Shown: in pieces, positions 48,056 through 60,371 of the stretch
Layout of the letters: each line of letters opens with the position of its first letter
Numbering within the stretch: position 1 is the first letter of the stretch
From: Siphonodentalium dalli
Taxonomy: Eukaryota; Mollusca; Scaphopoda; Gadilida; Siphonodentaliidae
Assembly: GCA_032622095.1 (NCBI GenBank)
Contig: CP136065.1
Span: 154,941,577 to 155,005,576, forward strand
DNA length: 64,000 bases
Reading direction: 5' to 3'
Notes under the pieces: generated by a model
Told to the model about the DNA's origin: nothing
The model's input: the letters and a program-made list of their open reading frames with translations, nothing else
The model's database searches: none
Program-made: the position numbers and the translations under genes

Positions 48056-49890
48056 TTATCAATGATAGTGCATATCCTCTCGCCATACATGACCCAAATG
48101 GCACCAACTGTGATTTAATTCATCGTATCATTAGAGAAGAACATATATGAATTTGGTGGAACTTAGGGCTAAATATATTTGTATCAGCTTTGCCATCCTC
48201 ATGCATGACTTTAACAGCACCACGTTTGACATATTAAACCACGTCCATTAGACTCATGGATGCATGATATACTGGAGATGATTATATATAGGTTTTGTGG
48301 TAATCAGCAACTAAACATATTCTTATCATAGTCATGACCCCCCCCCCATCTCTCACCCAAATGGCAGCAATTTGGCGTCTTTAAATCACACGATTATATT
48401 CCTCGTATCATTGAGAAGAAGAATATATCAATTTGGTGGAAATCTGCGCCAAAAATAGTTTCTTAAATCAATTGTTGATGCTCCCCCTGCAACGCTGACT
48501 CGAACAGCGCCATATCGCGGAGGTGATTATGTATGAGTTTGGTGGAAATCGGCGACAAAACTATTTCACCATATTTGTTTCAACCCGCACCATTATCTTC
48601 ATCGTAAAAAGTTACCCCCCCCCCCATTAAACCGCCTTGGTGCCATCTCGATTGTACCCCGTGAAGTTACATATAGAACACATACTGACAGAAAGACAGA
48701 GGGCACGATTTGATTCCTCATATCATTTGAGAAGAACGTGTAATATTTTTTAGTAGTTTTGGTGACCGTCCCATCCCTATTTCGGACTGAAGCGGCCCCA
48801 CTTTTTTCACCATTGAACCACACACTTAGACTCATTAGAGATGCATATATATAAAATTGGTGAAAATTGGCGAATATACAAATTCGTATCAAATTTAAGG
48901 TCCCCAAATATCTAACCCAAACGGCACCAATTTGGTGTATCTAAACCACACGATTAGATTCCTCGTATCATGGAGAAGAATATGTATCAATCTGCTGGTG
49001 GAAATCGGCGCTAAACATATTGTTATCATTTGTTGTGTCCCTCTCACATCTATGCACTACTGACTCGAATGGCCCCACTTGTGACATTATTAGACCACAC
49101 AATTACATTCCTGATATCATGGAGATGATTATTTATAAGTTTGGTGCTAATCGGCAACTAAGCAATTTTTTTTATCAATTTTTGGTGCCCATCCCCCATC
49201 CCCTTCTCTCACCCAAACAGCACCAATATGGCGTCTTTAAATCACACGATTAGATTCTTCGTATCATGGATGAGAACACGCATAAATTTTGTGGAAATTG
49301 GCGCTAAAAGAATTGTGTATCAATTTTGGTGACCTTCTCACTTTCAGTGCACCCCTGACTCGAATGAAGCCACTTTTGACAAATTTAAGCCACACCATTA
49401 GACTCCTCATACCATGGGGATGATTTTGTATAAGTGTGGTGGCAATCTGCGACTAAACCCATTCTTATCAAATTTAGTGCCCACCCCCCCCCACAATCTC
49501 TCATCCAAACGACACAAATTTGGCGTCTTTAAATCGCACAATTAGATTCCTTGTATCACGAAGAAGAATATATATCAATTTGGTGGAAATTGGCGCTAAA
49601 ATTAGTTTTATAAATTTTTGTGCCCCTCTCCCCTTCCGTGCATCCCTGACTCGAACGACGCCACTTTTGACACATTTAAACCGCACCATTAGATTCTTCA
49701 TATCGTGGGGATGATTATATGTAAGTTTCGTGGCAATCGGCGACAAAAAACAATTCTACCCCTTCCCCTTTGCTTCCCCTGACAACAACGGCGTCACTTT
49801 AGAAAATTCTAACCCGCACCATTATCTTTCTCGTAAAAAGTTACCCCTAGTAGACCCCTTTGGTATCATCTAGATGGTCCCTTGTGAATT
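48056..49890. repeat. Satellite array A, about 146-bp monomers of two alternating types
   Basis: The anchor GGTGGAAATCGGCG recurs at about 48156, 48302, 48430, 48540, 48856, 48994, 49141, 49290, 49435, 49580 and 49728, mostly 145-149 bp apart. Type 1 reads AATATATATCAATTTGGTGG..GCGCTAA; type 2 reads ATGATTATATATAAGTTTGG..GCGACTAA. They alternate as a dimer of about 292 bp. Each monomer also has CCACACCATTAGA(C/T)TCCTC. The array ends in TTTCTATAGAACACAGACAG and a (GACA)n run near 49904-49922. Confidence 0.85.
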
Positions 49891-50385
49891 TCTATAGAAC
49901 ACAGACAGACAGACAGACAGACATACATTCGCAAATATATATATAGACGATACGCCCTAAGGTTGGACAATTACCAACAACCAATACAACCATATTAAAA
50001 TAGTTCGCAATAGATATGTTGTTGAATGTTTGATACACACAGTGGCTTTTCCTATATAAGTCCAGACTATCAGAATACCGCGAAAATGACAACTTTAGAA
50101 AAAATAACGGTAATTTTCTTAACAACGTCAGTTTGCCCTAACAGAATCATAGCAATTCAGCAGGACTCACCAGCATCATAGCACAAGAAAACCATAGTCA
50201 GAAATGGTAACGCCACCAAGATCATATTATTAGCCATAAATATAAATTATAATACAATTATTCTATAAACTAGCTTTCAAATTTTATCTGGGAAATTTGC
50301 ATACTTCTATATTTCAAGTTTTCCCGTTTCTCGTGTTATACATTACTTTATTCAAACTGTCTTCTTTATTACACAAGCTGATGGG

Positions 50386-50940
50386 CCCGACTTCGTCCGG
50401 GATGTTTCCCATCTGATTTCCGGCGAAAGGCGCGATTTGACCTTCAATTGACTATTTCGAAAGTCAAGGTCAGGTCAGGGACATTATTTGACCCGTCCAA
50501 AACACCCCCACCCGGAGAAAAGTACCACAAATTTCGTCGAAATCCGTCCGTTTTACCCCACTTGACCTTTAATTAACAATTTTGAAGGTCAAGGTAAGGT
50601 CGGAGTCATGATTTGACCCGTCCAAAACACTCCCCCGACAAAAGTATCCATAGGTATCAAATTTCGTCGAAATCCATCCGTTTTACCCGATTTGACCTTT
50701 GATTGACCACATTGAAGGTCAAGGTCACGCCGATGTCACGATTTGACCCGTTCAAAACACTCCCCGGAGAAAAGTATCCCTATGTATAAAATGTCGCCGA
50801 AATTTGTCCGTTTTACCCAAATTGACCTTGCATTGACAGTTTTAAAGGTCAAGGTCAGGTCGGGCTCACGATTTGACCCGTCCAAAACACTTCCCGGACA
50901 CAAATACCCATAAGTATCAAATTACGTTGAAATATATGGA
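50386..50940 (+). repeat. About 128-bp tandem repeat, four units
   Basis: ATTTGACCCGTCCAAAACAC ends each unit, with ACCCG at about 50491, 50616, 50746 and 50876. Units also share GAAGGTCAAGGTCA, AGAAAAGTA and TCGTCGAAATCCGTCCGTTT. The first unit is preceded by ATGGGCCCGACTTCGTCCGG. Confidence 0.9.
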
Positions 50941-51029
50941 AAGCCGAAGAGGACATGTTAGTTGCTAATTGCTAGATATACGACGCACGACTTGTCGCGG
51001 TATTTTAAAGGTGTTTCAAACTAGGAGAT

Positions 51030-51153
51030 AGAAGGATTCTGCGTTTCAAATGGTGATGAATTATAGTAATTTATTCAAATTTTATGGCATAAATTGTTAT
51101 TAAAACCGTATATACTATAACAAAAATGAATGACTCGAAAATTAAGTGGGCCT
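51030..51153 (-). mobile_element. Truncated copy of the AGGCCCACTTAATTTTCGA element
   Basis: Shares GTTTCAAATGGTGATGAATT, TTATGGCATA(A/G)ATTGTTATT and CGAAAATTAAGTGGGCCT with the complete copy at 59485-59952, and is followed by TTAA. A fragment of the other end (TGGGGGTTCGAAAACTAAGT, then GGGCC) is at about 54834-54857. Confidence 0.7.
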
Positions 51154-51399
51154 TTAAACAAAGTCACAATTGCAGTTAGACTCATCTCATACTCGTTTAA
51201 TCAGCGATATTCTGCTGCGCAGTTTGTTATAGTTCCCAGTATTCATTGAGCGTTATAGCCCCACTGTTATAATTCGCCTTTAGCAGGCGTACTCTTGCCT
51301 CAGATTATTGAGATATTAGGTCACACGTAGTGACATTAAATCGCATGGAAACATAGCAATTGTGTGGGCTGCTTGGCGTGAATATTTAATGAGAAATAA

Positions 51400-52180
51400 A
51401 GTCATACTATACGTAATGACATTAAACTCAAGAAAACCCGCGAAAACAAAACAAAATCACATTTAATGTTTTAAGTTATTTCCTTCATAAAAAGAATCTT
51501 CGTGATAATGAACCCTCCCAATACTTTAGAATATAGAATTAAAATAACAAAAACCTTCGGAATACAGAACCTTCGGAATAACGAACCTTCTAATTGGCGA
51601 ACCTTCGGAATAGCGAACATTCAGAGAAATTTCGGAATAGTGGACATTCTGGATAGTGAACCTTCGGAATAGAGACATGCCCCCAATATTCATATTATAT
51701 GCCCAGAGTTCAAAGGTATGGGCCCATAAAATCCTAAATTTGGCCCTTAAAATATTGAACTCCAAATTGGAGCCCACACAGAACATCACTTAAGTCAACT
51801 GTACCTGTGTCATGTCCCAATGCGGGAGGGTCCACAATATACCACAACATTCATATTATATGCCAAGAATTCAAAAGTATGGGCCCACGTAATGACATTA
51901 AATCTCAAGAAAACCCGCGAAAACAAAACAAAATCACATTTAATGTTCTAAGTTAAGTTATTTCCTCCTGTATCTGTATCGGTATGCGCGCAGGATCAGT
52001 TCGGATGTGAGCGCACACTCCGTAAAAAGAATCTTTGTGATAATGAACCCTCTCAAATTAGTCTCAATACTTTAGAATATAGAATTAACCTAAAAATAAC
52101 AAAAACCTTCGGATTAGAGAACCTTCGGAATAGCGGACCTTCGGGATAGCGAACCTTCATAATAGAAACATGCCCCCACA
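51400..52180 (+). repeat. Duplicated block with 16-bp GAACCTTCGGAATAGC minisatellite
   Basis: GAACCTTCGGAATA(G/A) repeats occur at 51550-51680 and 52098-52165. Both blocks are preceded by CGTAATGACATTAAA, TCAAGAAAACCCGCGAAAAC and ATCACATTTAATGTT, and followed by ACATGCCCCCA. So about 0.5 kb was duplicated and then diverged. Confidence 0.8.
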
Positions 52181-52879
52181 AGTACACCGGTGGCGTAAAC
52201 ACATGTGCTAATCTTTGTTGTACTATCGTGACTCTATCGGTAACCATAATAATACAGTCGCCCAGTGGATTATCGATCGACCACAGAATATGAAAATCTG
52301 CGTACCAAGCAACACCACGGTGTGGCGTAATAATTAGCAGGACCACTTGCCCAGTGGTGGAACTGTTTCTCTTGGTATGATTTTCTTTTTCTAGTCGATC
52401 ATCCCACAATCAGAGGGCGTGGCTGGAATGAGGAATATAAATACTTCGTTGAAACTATGATACTATATATATTGACTGATACCATATAACCTCAACGATA
52501 CAGGCACGATTCCCAGACTGGACATCAACTCTGTTTGATAAGATGACTCAGTGTTTATGACAGTGGATATACTGAAACATGCTACCTGAGCAGATGGTGA
52601 AAATTATAACCGGTAAAGATAACATAATTTAATAATGGGTGTCATGCATGATATTCACGTGTGGGACAAATATAAGGGAGAGAACACGCGTTAGTTTGTT
52701 TCATGATCATTGATAATGGATGGTTGTAAAAGCTATGGAACCATGCATATAATGACTTGATTATTGACTATATGTGTCGCTCCCACAGTCATACTATATA
52801 GTAAACCTATTCGCATGATTTATAATTGAGCACACATTTCGTGACATTTGACACTCGCTCAGACAACCCTTATATAAAA
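52181..52879. other. No recognised feature
   Basis: AT-rich single-copy-looking sequence without an exon-like frame or element ends. Confidence 0.5.
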
Positions 52880-53835
52880 AAAACTCTGGTAAAAGCCCGG
52901 TAAACCATGGTTTATCAGATTCTACTCTGGTAAAGTCAGGTTTACAATGATATATTCTGGTAAAAGCCATGTAAAATGGACATACCCTTGTAAATCATGG
53001 TAAATTAAGTCAGGTTAACAACGATATACTCTGGTAAAAGCCATGTAAATTGTAAAAGCCATGGAAAATGGACACACGCTTGTAAATTCCAAGTAAATCA
53101 TGGTAAAGGTACTCAATCCGATTAGACGCTCCAAAATTACTATTTCTTTGGCTTTGGGGGTAAACAATATATGATTCGAGTCGAGGAACCCACCCTTCAA
53201 AGCTCAGAGTGATCAGATATCGATTTTTGAAATGTGTTAATTTTTGGAGATGTGGGCCACTTCCACGTCTCAAACGGACAAATTACGGACAAATTGCGGG
53301 TGTAAGATGGACATCTTTAAAATCAAGTGGTTATTATTAACCACTTGATTTTAGAGTTATCCATCTTACACCCGCAAAAAAATCGATATCTGATCACTCT
53401 AGCTTTGCTGGGTGGGTTCCTCTACTCGAATCAAATATTTTTTACCCCCGAAGCCAAAGAAATAGTAATTTATGCATGGGTGCTTAATCGGATAGAGTAC
53501 CTTTAACAATGATATACTCTGGTAAAAGCCATGCAAATTGTAAAAGCCATGTAAAATGGACATATCCTTGTAAATTCCAAGTAAATCATGGCAAAGTCAG
53601 GTTAACAATGATATACTCTGATAAAAGCCACGTAAAAGCCATGCATGTAAAATGGAAATACCCTTGTAAATTCCAAGTAAATCATGGCAAAGTCAGGTTA
53701 ACAATGATATACTCTGATAAAAGCCACGTAAAAGCCATGTAAAATGGAAATACCCTTGTAAATTCCAAGTAAATCATGGCAAAGTCAGGTTAACAATGAT
53801 ATACTCTGATAAAAGCCACGTAACCTATTTTGGAC
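52880..53835 (+). repeat. 78-102 bp tandem repeat, interrupted by a MITE
   Basis: Units contain AACAATGATATACTCTGGTA, AAAGCCATGTAAAATGGACA and CCTTGTAAATTCCAAGTAAA, then TCATGGCAAAGTCAGGTT. They start at about 52941, 53019, 53505, 53607, 53699 and 53790. The gap 53107-53502 is an insertion. The array abuts satellite array B at 53836. Confidence 0.85.
53107..53502. mobile_element. Palindromic MITE with AGGTACTC ends, TTAA-type target
   Basis: AGGTACTCAATCCGATTAGA at 53107 mirrors ATCGGATAGAGTACCT ending at 53502. GTAA lies before and TTAA after, one mismatch from a TTAA duplication as in piggyBac-like insertions. The centre is a tight hairpin, AAATCAAGTGGTTATTATTA then ACCACTTGATTT. A related fragment (TCGATATCTGATCACACTTG) is at about 27133-27180. 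Confidence 0.85.
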
Positions 53836-54830
53836 TCAAGCGGCACCGCTTTTGTCACCATTAAACCACACACTCAGACTCATTATGGAGATGCATATAT
53901 ATAAAATTGGTGACAATTGGCGAGTATACAAATGCGTATCAAATTTAAGGTTCCCATAGCTCTCACCCAAAGGGCACCAATTTGGTGTATCTAAACCACA
54001 TGATTGGATTCCTCGTATCACGGAGAAGAATATGTATCAATCTGGGGGAAATCGGCACTAAACATTGGTATAATTTGTTGTGTCCCTCTCACCTCTATGC
54101 ACCACTTACTCGAATGGCCCCACTTGTGACATCCGTAGACCACACAACTACACTCATGATATCATGGAGATGAGTATTTATAAGTTTGGTGCTAATCGGC
54201 GACTAAACAAATTGTTATCAAATTTGGTGCCACCCCCTCCCCATCTATCACCCAAACAGCACCAATATGGCGTCTTTAAATCACACGTTTAGATTCCTCG
54301 TATGATGGATAAGAACATGTATCAATTTGGTGGAAATTGGCGCTAAAAATATTGTGTATCAATTGACAGATTTAAGCCACACCATTAGACTCCTCATTCC
54401 ATGGGGATGATTTTGTATAAGTGTGGCGGCAATCGGCGACTAAATCCATTATTATCGCATTTAGTGCCCCCCCCCCCAATCTCTCATCCAAACGACACCA
54501 ATTTGGCGTCGTTAAATCGCACAATTAGATTCCTTGTATCATAAAGAAGAATATATATCAATTTGGTGGAAATCGGCGCTAAAATTAGTTTTTTTGGGTG
54601 CCCCTCTCCCCTTCCGTGCACCCTGACTCGAACGGCGTCACTTTTGACATATTTAAACCACACCATTAGATTCTTCTTATCATGGGGATGATTATATGTA
54701 AGTGTCGTGGCAATCGGCGACAAAAAAAATCTGCCCCTCCCTCTTTTCTGCTCCTGACAACAATGGCCTGTGAATTTCTATAGAACACAGACAGACATAC
54801 ATTCGCAAATATAGATATAGATAATGTGAT
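53836..54830. repeat. Satellite array B, same family as 48056-49890
   Basis: The order of diverged monomers matches array A from about 48780 to 49950, including the terminal TTTCTATAGAACACAGACAG and CATACATTCGCAAATATA. This indicates duplication of a multi-monomer block rather than independent growth. Anchors are at about 53906, 54042, 54186, 54328, 54424, 54560 and 54706. Confidence 0.85.
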
Positions 54831-55183
54831 CTGGGGGTTCGAAAACTAAGTGGGCCATATTTCTGATCCATCGTACTGAAATAATTATCGGTGTAAATGC
54901 AATAGTATAGGCGATATTTTTGTGCAGTGGAGTTTTTCCAAGTATACAAGTAATGCACCCTCCCCTTGCATGGTATTTCTGTGTTGGGCGCTTCAGTCGT
55001 TTATACCATGTCACGACGCTTTTGGTTTTATTGGTGTAGAAACGTCAGTACAGGAAATTGCTCCAGAACACGCAGAGACCCCCGACCACAGGGAAACTTG
55101 TATCAGGTTGTCACCCCTCTGCCGATGGAAGAATATGAGACGAATCTCAGACGATACACCGTAATAAGCGTGATCACTGAGTC

Positions 55184-55408
55184 GCGACCGTATTGGATTC
55201 ATCCAGCCCCGTTCCTTGGTTTAATAAATTCACCCAGCCCCGGTTCCGTGGTTATAGTGCTTCAGTTCTTGAGTAGCATTTCCATATATGGAGCATTTGA
55301 ATATGTATGACTTCCACATATGGAAATGCTACCCCAGAAGTTTGATATGTAGCACTAAAACCACGGAACCGGGCCTGGTGAATCCAATATGGCCGCGAGT
55401 TATGACTG
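55184..55408. repeat. Foldback of about 225 bp
   Basis: GCGACCGTATTGGATTCA, CCGGTTCCGTGGTTATAGTG and AGTAGCATTTCCATATATGG at the left pair with CCACATATGGAAATGCTA, AGCACTAAAACCACGGAACC and TGAATCCAATATGGCCGCGA at the right. The left arm carries a partial internal duplication (CAGCCCCGTTCC / CAGCCCCGGTTCC). Confidence 0.85.
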
Positions 55409-56058
55409 GGCGTATTTATATAAACATGTTCTTTTTCAACTGTGGCATTATTATTCGTTTATTCTGGCGACTATATTCAAGTGGAAATAATAATATTATA
55501 ATCATTGCCCTCTTCAATCGAATTAAATTCCTGATATATATATTTATCATATGACTCAATCATTATTTACGTTGGAAAGTATGTCATAAATCAATTTCAT
55601 ATGAACTACTATATCACCTTCCGATAATTTGATTGGTTTGTTGACAAAAAGTGTGTTCTGATTGGCCGAATGGCAGCCTGGGCCGAGCGGCGCATCTCTA
55701 ACTAAATGCAGGTCAAATTCGTGCGCGTCAATCAACGCGATGCCGAAATTCTCGCAATTATAATCTTGAAATATATAGTTTTGGACATTGTTATACGATA
55801 AATATAATATGTAATTCGTATTTATCTAATAAACATACGATATAATGTCACAAACTGAGAACAGAATAGCGCACTATATCTTCGCGTGCATATTATTTCT
55901 GCTAGTTCACCAGGTGTAATTAGGCTTCCGGTGCAATGAAGTGACGTCACATTAACCTTTTGCTGCCGATGTCATATAGCTATTTAGTGATTTGTGTGCG
56001 TTTTGGACATCATAATCAATTTATTGGTGCCATATGATAAATAGAATATGTAATTCGT

Positions 56059-56178
56059 GTTTCTCTCATATGATATTTATGAAACTCGTCACGAATGTTC
56101 AGTTTTCTCTCGCCGGAGGCTCGAGAAAACTGAAAATTCTTAGACTCGTTTCATAAATATCATATGAGAGAAACACTC
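56059..56178. repeat. 120-bp near-perfect hairpin
   Basis: GTTTCTCTCATATGATATTT, ATGAAACTCGTC and AGTTTTCTC are mirrored after CGCCGGAGGCTC by GAGAAAACT, GACTCGTTTCAT and AAATATCATATGAGAGAAAC. The arms are about 52 bp with only a few mismatches. Confidence 0.9.
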
Positions 56179-56937
56179 ATTTCAAATCCTCTATATATGA
56201 TATTTCGGAGATGTCTACAATTCATTATGTCTGTTGGGAATAGGTGACATTTTTTATCAAGTTTGGTATTCTCTCTCTTCCCATCCCTAACTCGGACAAC
56301 ATGCACCACGCAACCAAAACCATTATTCCTGGGCTCGTCACCAACAAGCTTTATTTTATAAACCGGGTAGTTTACATGCATTTGTACAAAATATACATAT
56401 TCGATTCCACTTTAAATTGTACCAAAACAAAAAACCCCACAAGATAGAACAACCTTATTCGCGGGCACCATTTTATTTATTTATTTACCTCCAATACAGA
56501 AGAATATACATATACAAGTGTGTTATGTCCACACATATTATATAGCCAATAATGCATGGTATGTACATCGTTTCAAAATATATACATGATTTTACAATTG
56601 AGGAACAGAAATTAGATAGACAGTTCAGACTGTTCAGACATCGATGAACCGCCGATTATTAACGCCCTCGGGTGTATACTGTCCTAGATATTCTAGGTAA
56701 CTATGGTTCGCTGGGCGTTTTATTTATACATAATGGGTTTTCCCGGTTGTGACAATTCGCAGTAGGTCCCTATTTGCGGAGTTCTATTTGCGGAGATCCC
56801 CGAATTCGCGGAGGTCCCCTAAAATGGTCGAAATATGTTGATTTTAATGAGGGAACGGGTGCGTATATGTCAATTGATACGTATTTTAAACAAATAACGA
56901 CACGATCATCATAATATTGGTTTGTTCTATCAATCAC

Positions 56938-56960
56938 ATCATCATCATCATCATCATCAT
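56938..56960 (+). repeat. (ATC)n microsatellite
   Basis: About eight ATC units in a stretch otherwise without recognised features (56179-57066). Confidence 0.9.
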
Positions 56961-57066
56961 ACGGAACAAGTCTTGCGACTTTTCGTTCCAATAACATTAT
57001 TTGCAATGCTTGTTTACAAATATATGTATCGTCATTCGATATTTACTTGTGGGTCACTTTAACATA

Positions 57067-57610
57067 TTACTTGTCGTCGAACTCGTATTTTATATAATAG
57101 AAGAATGAGTCTATGTATATTTTGAATTGATCGAGTGTTGGAGCCTCAACAGCGAAGTCTGGCAGAGAGTTTCAGCTATTTACCACCCTCTGCGTGAAGA
57201 AATATTTTCCTATGGCCTTGTTAACAATGGACGAATGTCTTTCTAATAGGTCACAGGCATTGATATTGTAATGACCATTCAACAGTTTATATAGCTCGAT
57301 TAGGTCTCCTCTAAATATTCCATATTTTAAAGACATCAGATTGAGTCTTATCATTCGGTCTCGGTAGCATAGAGTTTTGATTTGACGAACTTCTAGTTTC
57401 GTTGCCTTTCTTTGTATTTCTCTGACACAATGCTTTGATATTTGTGATGTGGGCTCCATGCAGAGTTTCAGTATTCGATGATAGGTCTGACCATGCTTAT
57501 GTAGAGCGATTAGAACGTGTCGATGTCCAAGTTCGTGAAAGTTCTGTTGACTATGCCGATGATTTGAGAAGCTTTATTGTTTTAGGATATTGTAGGATGG
57601 CTAATCTGGC
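57067..57610 (-). pseudogene. LINE reverse-transcriptase C-terminal tail, decayed
   Basis: The minus strand reads NKASQIIGIVNRTFTNLD, stop, LYISMVRPIIEY, stop, NSAWSPHH. After a frameshift near 57440 it continues EIQRKATK, TLCYRDRMIRLNLMSLKYGI, FRGDLIELYKLLNG, FFTQRVVNS, stop (at the expected Trp), NSLPDFAVEAPTLDQFKIYI, and stops at 57067. This order (YxxLVRP.IEY, W.P, QRRATK, YxxRLxxLxLxSLxYRRxRGD, VVN.WNSLP) is the conserved C-terminus of APE-type non-LTR retrotransposons such as CR1-like ones. At least three stops and one frameshift make it dead. Confidence 0.85.
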
Positions 57611-57686
57611 CGTGTCAAATTGAGCTATAGCGATATCTCGCATGACAACACATTTCGGGTTTTCGTGGGGTGTGTATTCGCTGGAT

Positions 57687-58900
57687 GTCTAATAGTTGCA
57701 GTATGTAACTATTTAGTCCAAGTCTTCTTGTACTAAAACCAGCTAAGATATTGGGATGGCGATGCTGGCGTTTAGTCCAAGCCCGCCCTATATGCTCGCT
57801 TATGACACGGCTTAAGCGTTAGTGATCCGCTCAAATAAAACCACAATTATATGAAATAAAATATCACAATTGCGACAATAAACGGATATTTTCCGCAGAA
57901 GACATGCTATTTTATCTGAAACCCACATCAGTTGTGAATTTAAAACGGTAATTTAATGCGAAAAGAGACATTTACCTCAATGTTTACAATTTTTTTAAAG
58001 TATGCGAACTCGGTTGACCTCGCGAACTGTGTTCGGCATTTTCCGTTGAAAATATTCCGTAGATTTTGGACAACAACGCAAAATACGATGAATTCTCCAT
58101 TGTAATCGTAATTATGTGTGTCAATAAATAAAATAATAAATAGATTAATTAAACATTGGAGATATAAATGTAATACACTAAATAAATGAACCTTAAGTTT
58201 GAAAAGTCCCACTAAAACGGAAGAACTATATTTCGAAACTGTGTGATTCGGTTCTCCGATTATTTTATCAACACAGATGTCAAAATGCACACCACACGCA
58301 TGGCAAGTCAGACACAAGAGATCTAATTTGCTCCAATTTTGACAAGTTGCTTGCGATAATTGTCAACAAAACTACCGTTCTGATCCTCCATTATGTCATT
58401 AAGTTTTTAGTGCGGGAATTGTTCTGAAAGCACATAGAAAACTGGACTTTCGGGCGATCGGTTTTCGCCATTTTTGTTCGGAAAACCCGCGCTATATATA
58501 AAAACGGAAAGTAGAATTCCCAGAACAAACAGCGGATTATGCCGAACTTATTCGGACCACTTCGGCTTTCGGTTAAAACGTAAACAAACAGAGATACAAA
58601 TCGATGTTTGTGGCAATCAACCGGAATATTCTATGTGTAATTTAACATTAAAGTTAGATTATTATACACCATTATGACCATTAGATGTAAGCCTTTCCGA
58701 TGTATATAGCATCATGTATTGATTTGCTAGGTAAATCGAGTAAAATACACCACAAATTCCCGCCACAGATCGTGGGCGTAACTCATGTGGTAGGATTGGT
58801 ATGCAAGCGGGCTTGGACTAAACGCCAGCATCGCCATCCCAATATCTTAGCTGGTTTTAGTACAAGAAGACTTGGACTAGTAACTATTATGACCGCGTTA
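57687..58900. mobile_element. Foldback with 85-bp near-identical arms and 1-kb loop
   Basis: TTTAGTCCAAGTCTTCTTGT, ACTAAAACCAGCTAAGATAT and TGGCGATGCTGGCGTTTAGT at 57707-57791 have a virtually exact reverse complement at 58802-58886. ATAGTT..GTAACTA continues the match outward less exactly. The loop (57792-58801) has no recognised gene. The arms contain TTTAGTCCAAG twice, in the same sense. Confidence 0.85.
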
Positions 58901-59212
58901 ATTGCTTTCGATGTTTAGGCATGAACAATGGCTGGGCCATGCACTCTTGGCGGGAACACAATGCCTCCGAGTTTTGATCCGCATTTAGAAGCTTCCTGGT
59001 GTGCTGAATGAGAAACCTGCATCAATAAGCCGTAGTAATAATTTGAAGGATTAGTTGTTTTAACGGAATTCTGAGGCGGCGCATTCATGTAACCAATATA
59101 TTTATATTATAATTTATATTTATGGCTAATAATATGATCTTGAGGGCGTTACCATTTCTGATTATGGTTTTCTTGTCCTAAATGTGTTGATAAACCACAC
59201 GACGCCACGAAT

Positions 59213-59364
<152 letters not shown>

Positions 59365-59484
59365 GAATATGCGCGGACTGTATTGTGATCAAATTTTGAC
59401 GACATTCAGTGGATTCTTCGATAATTTCTCTACCAAGCGTCCATCTACATTATTGACGATTGTAATCACGACGCGATTCGTTAA

Positions 59485-59952
59485 AGGCCCACTTAATTTT
59501 CGAACCCCCAGATTACATTATATAAAATATGTGCCATATTATATACCATTTGAAAGAGGAAGCTCCAAAACATTATATTATCAACTTATCCGGTGTAATA
59601 AACTGTGGACATGTTGTTTTTGTTGAGTTGCCAACGCGTTTTATCATCTAGATTGCAGTAAAAAGCAGTATTATTTTCAATGCAGTGGGAATAACTATAT
59701 ATATTAAGATAGAGTTCTTCCCCTTCCATTGAAAAAGTTTGAATTCTGTTGCATTGTGGGAGCCAAAGGGAGAAGTCATTTTATGATTTCAGCAGTTTTA
59801 TATTTCTCTGTGGGCATCTTCTGAGACACAGATGTTTCAAATAGTGATGAATTATAGTATATTAATCATATTTTATGGCATAGATTGTTATTAAAACCGT
59901 ATATCAAGTCACTATAAAAAAATAATCGGCGACTCGAAAATTAAGTGTGCCT
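59485..59952. mobile_element. 468-bp MITE with AGGCCCACTTAATTTTCGA ends and TTAA duplication
   Basis: AGGCCCACTTAATTTTCGA at 59485 mirrors TCGAAAATTAAGTGTGCCT ending at 59952. TTAA is present on both sides (59481-59484, 59953-59956), matching the TTAA target duplication of piggyBac-type elements. It abuts and seems to truncate the LINE fragment starting at 59957. Confidence 0.85.
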
Positions 59953-59956
59953 TTAA

Positions 59957-60371
59957 AAACTGTGACGATACATTCAATAGTTGAAAAGTTCCATTTGGCA
60001 TTATAGTCTTGCAACAGTTACTGTTGAGTAATTCGTCGAGCCCAGACTTACTGAGCGATATGATACATATATCGTCCTCCGTGGTTGGTGATGCACACTT
60101 AATCTCAGAAATATTCAAGCCATAGCTTTTTGCAGAGAAGTGAGTAACTCGTCCACAAACACGATGTAAAGGAATGGCGGATCCTTATTGGATTCCTTGT
60201 CGTATTTTAAGTGCGTCTGACATGCTTCCGTTATACAAAACACGACTTGTACAATCTTGACACGAGAATCTTGTTTTCCAATTAAAGCCCAATTTACTAA
60301 GTTAGTATAGCAGGCCATCATGCCACACACGATCGAATTCCTTCATTGGGTCGAGGAAGCATACATAAGCA
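59957..60371 (-). pseudogene. LINE reverse transcriptase, central palm region, decayed
   Basis: Continues the array-unit protein downstream. On the minus strand it reads AYVCFLDPMKEFDRVWHDGL (first palm aspartate motif), then after stops and frameshifts SRVLYNGSMSDALKIRQGIQ, YIVFVDELLTSLQKA, LNISEIKCASPTTEDDICII, SLSKSGLDELL. The F/YADD-type motif reads TEDD, and several stops intervene, so it cannot be active. This part is present once, while the upstream part is tandemly repeated. Confidence 0.8.
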
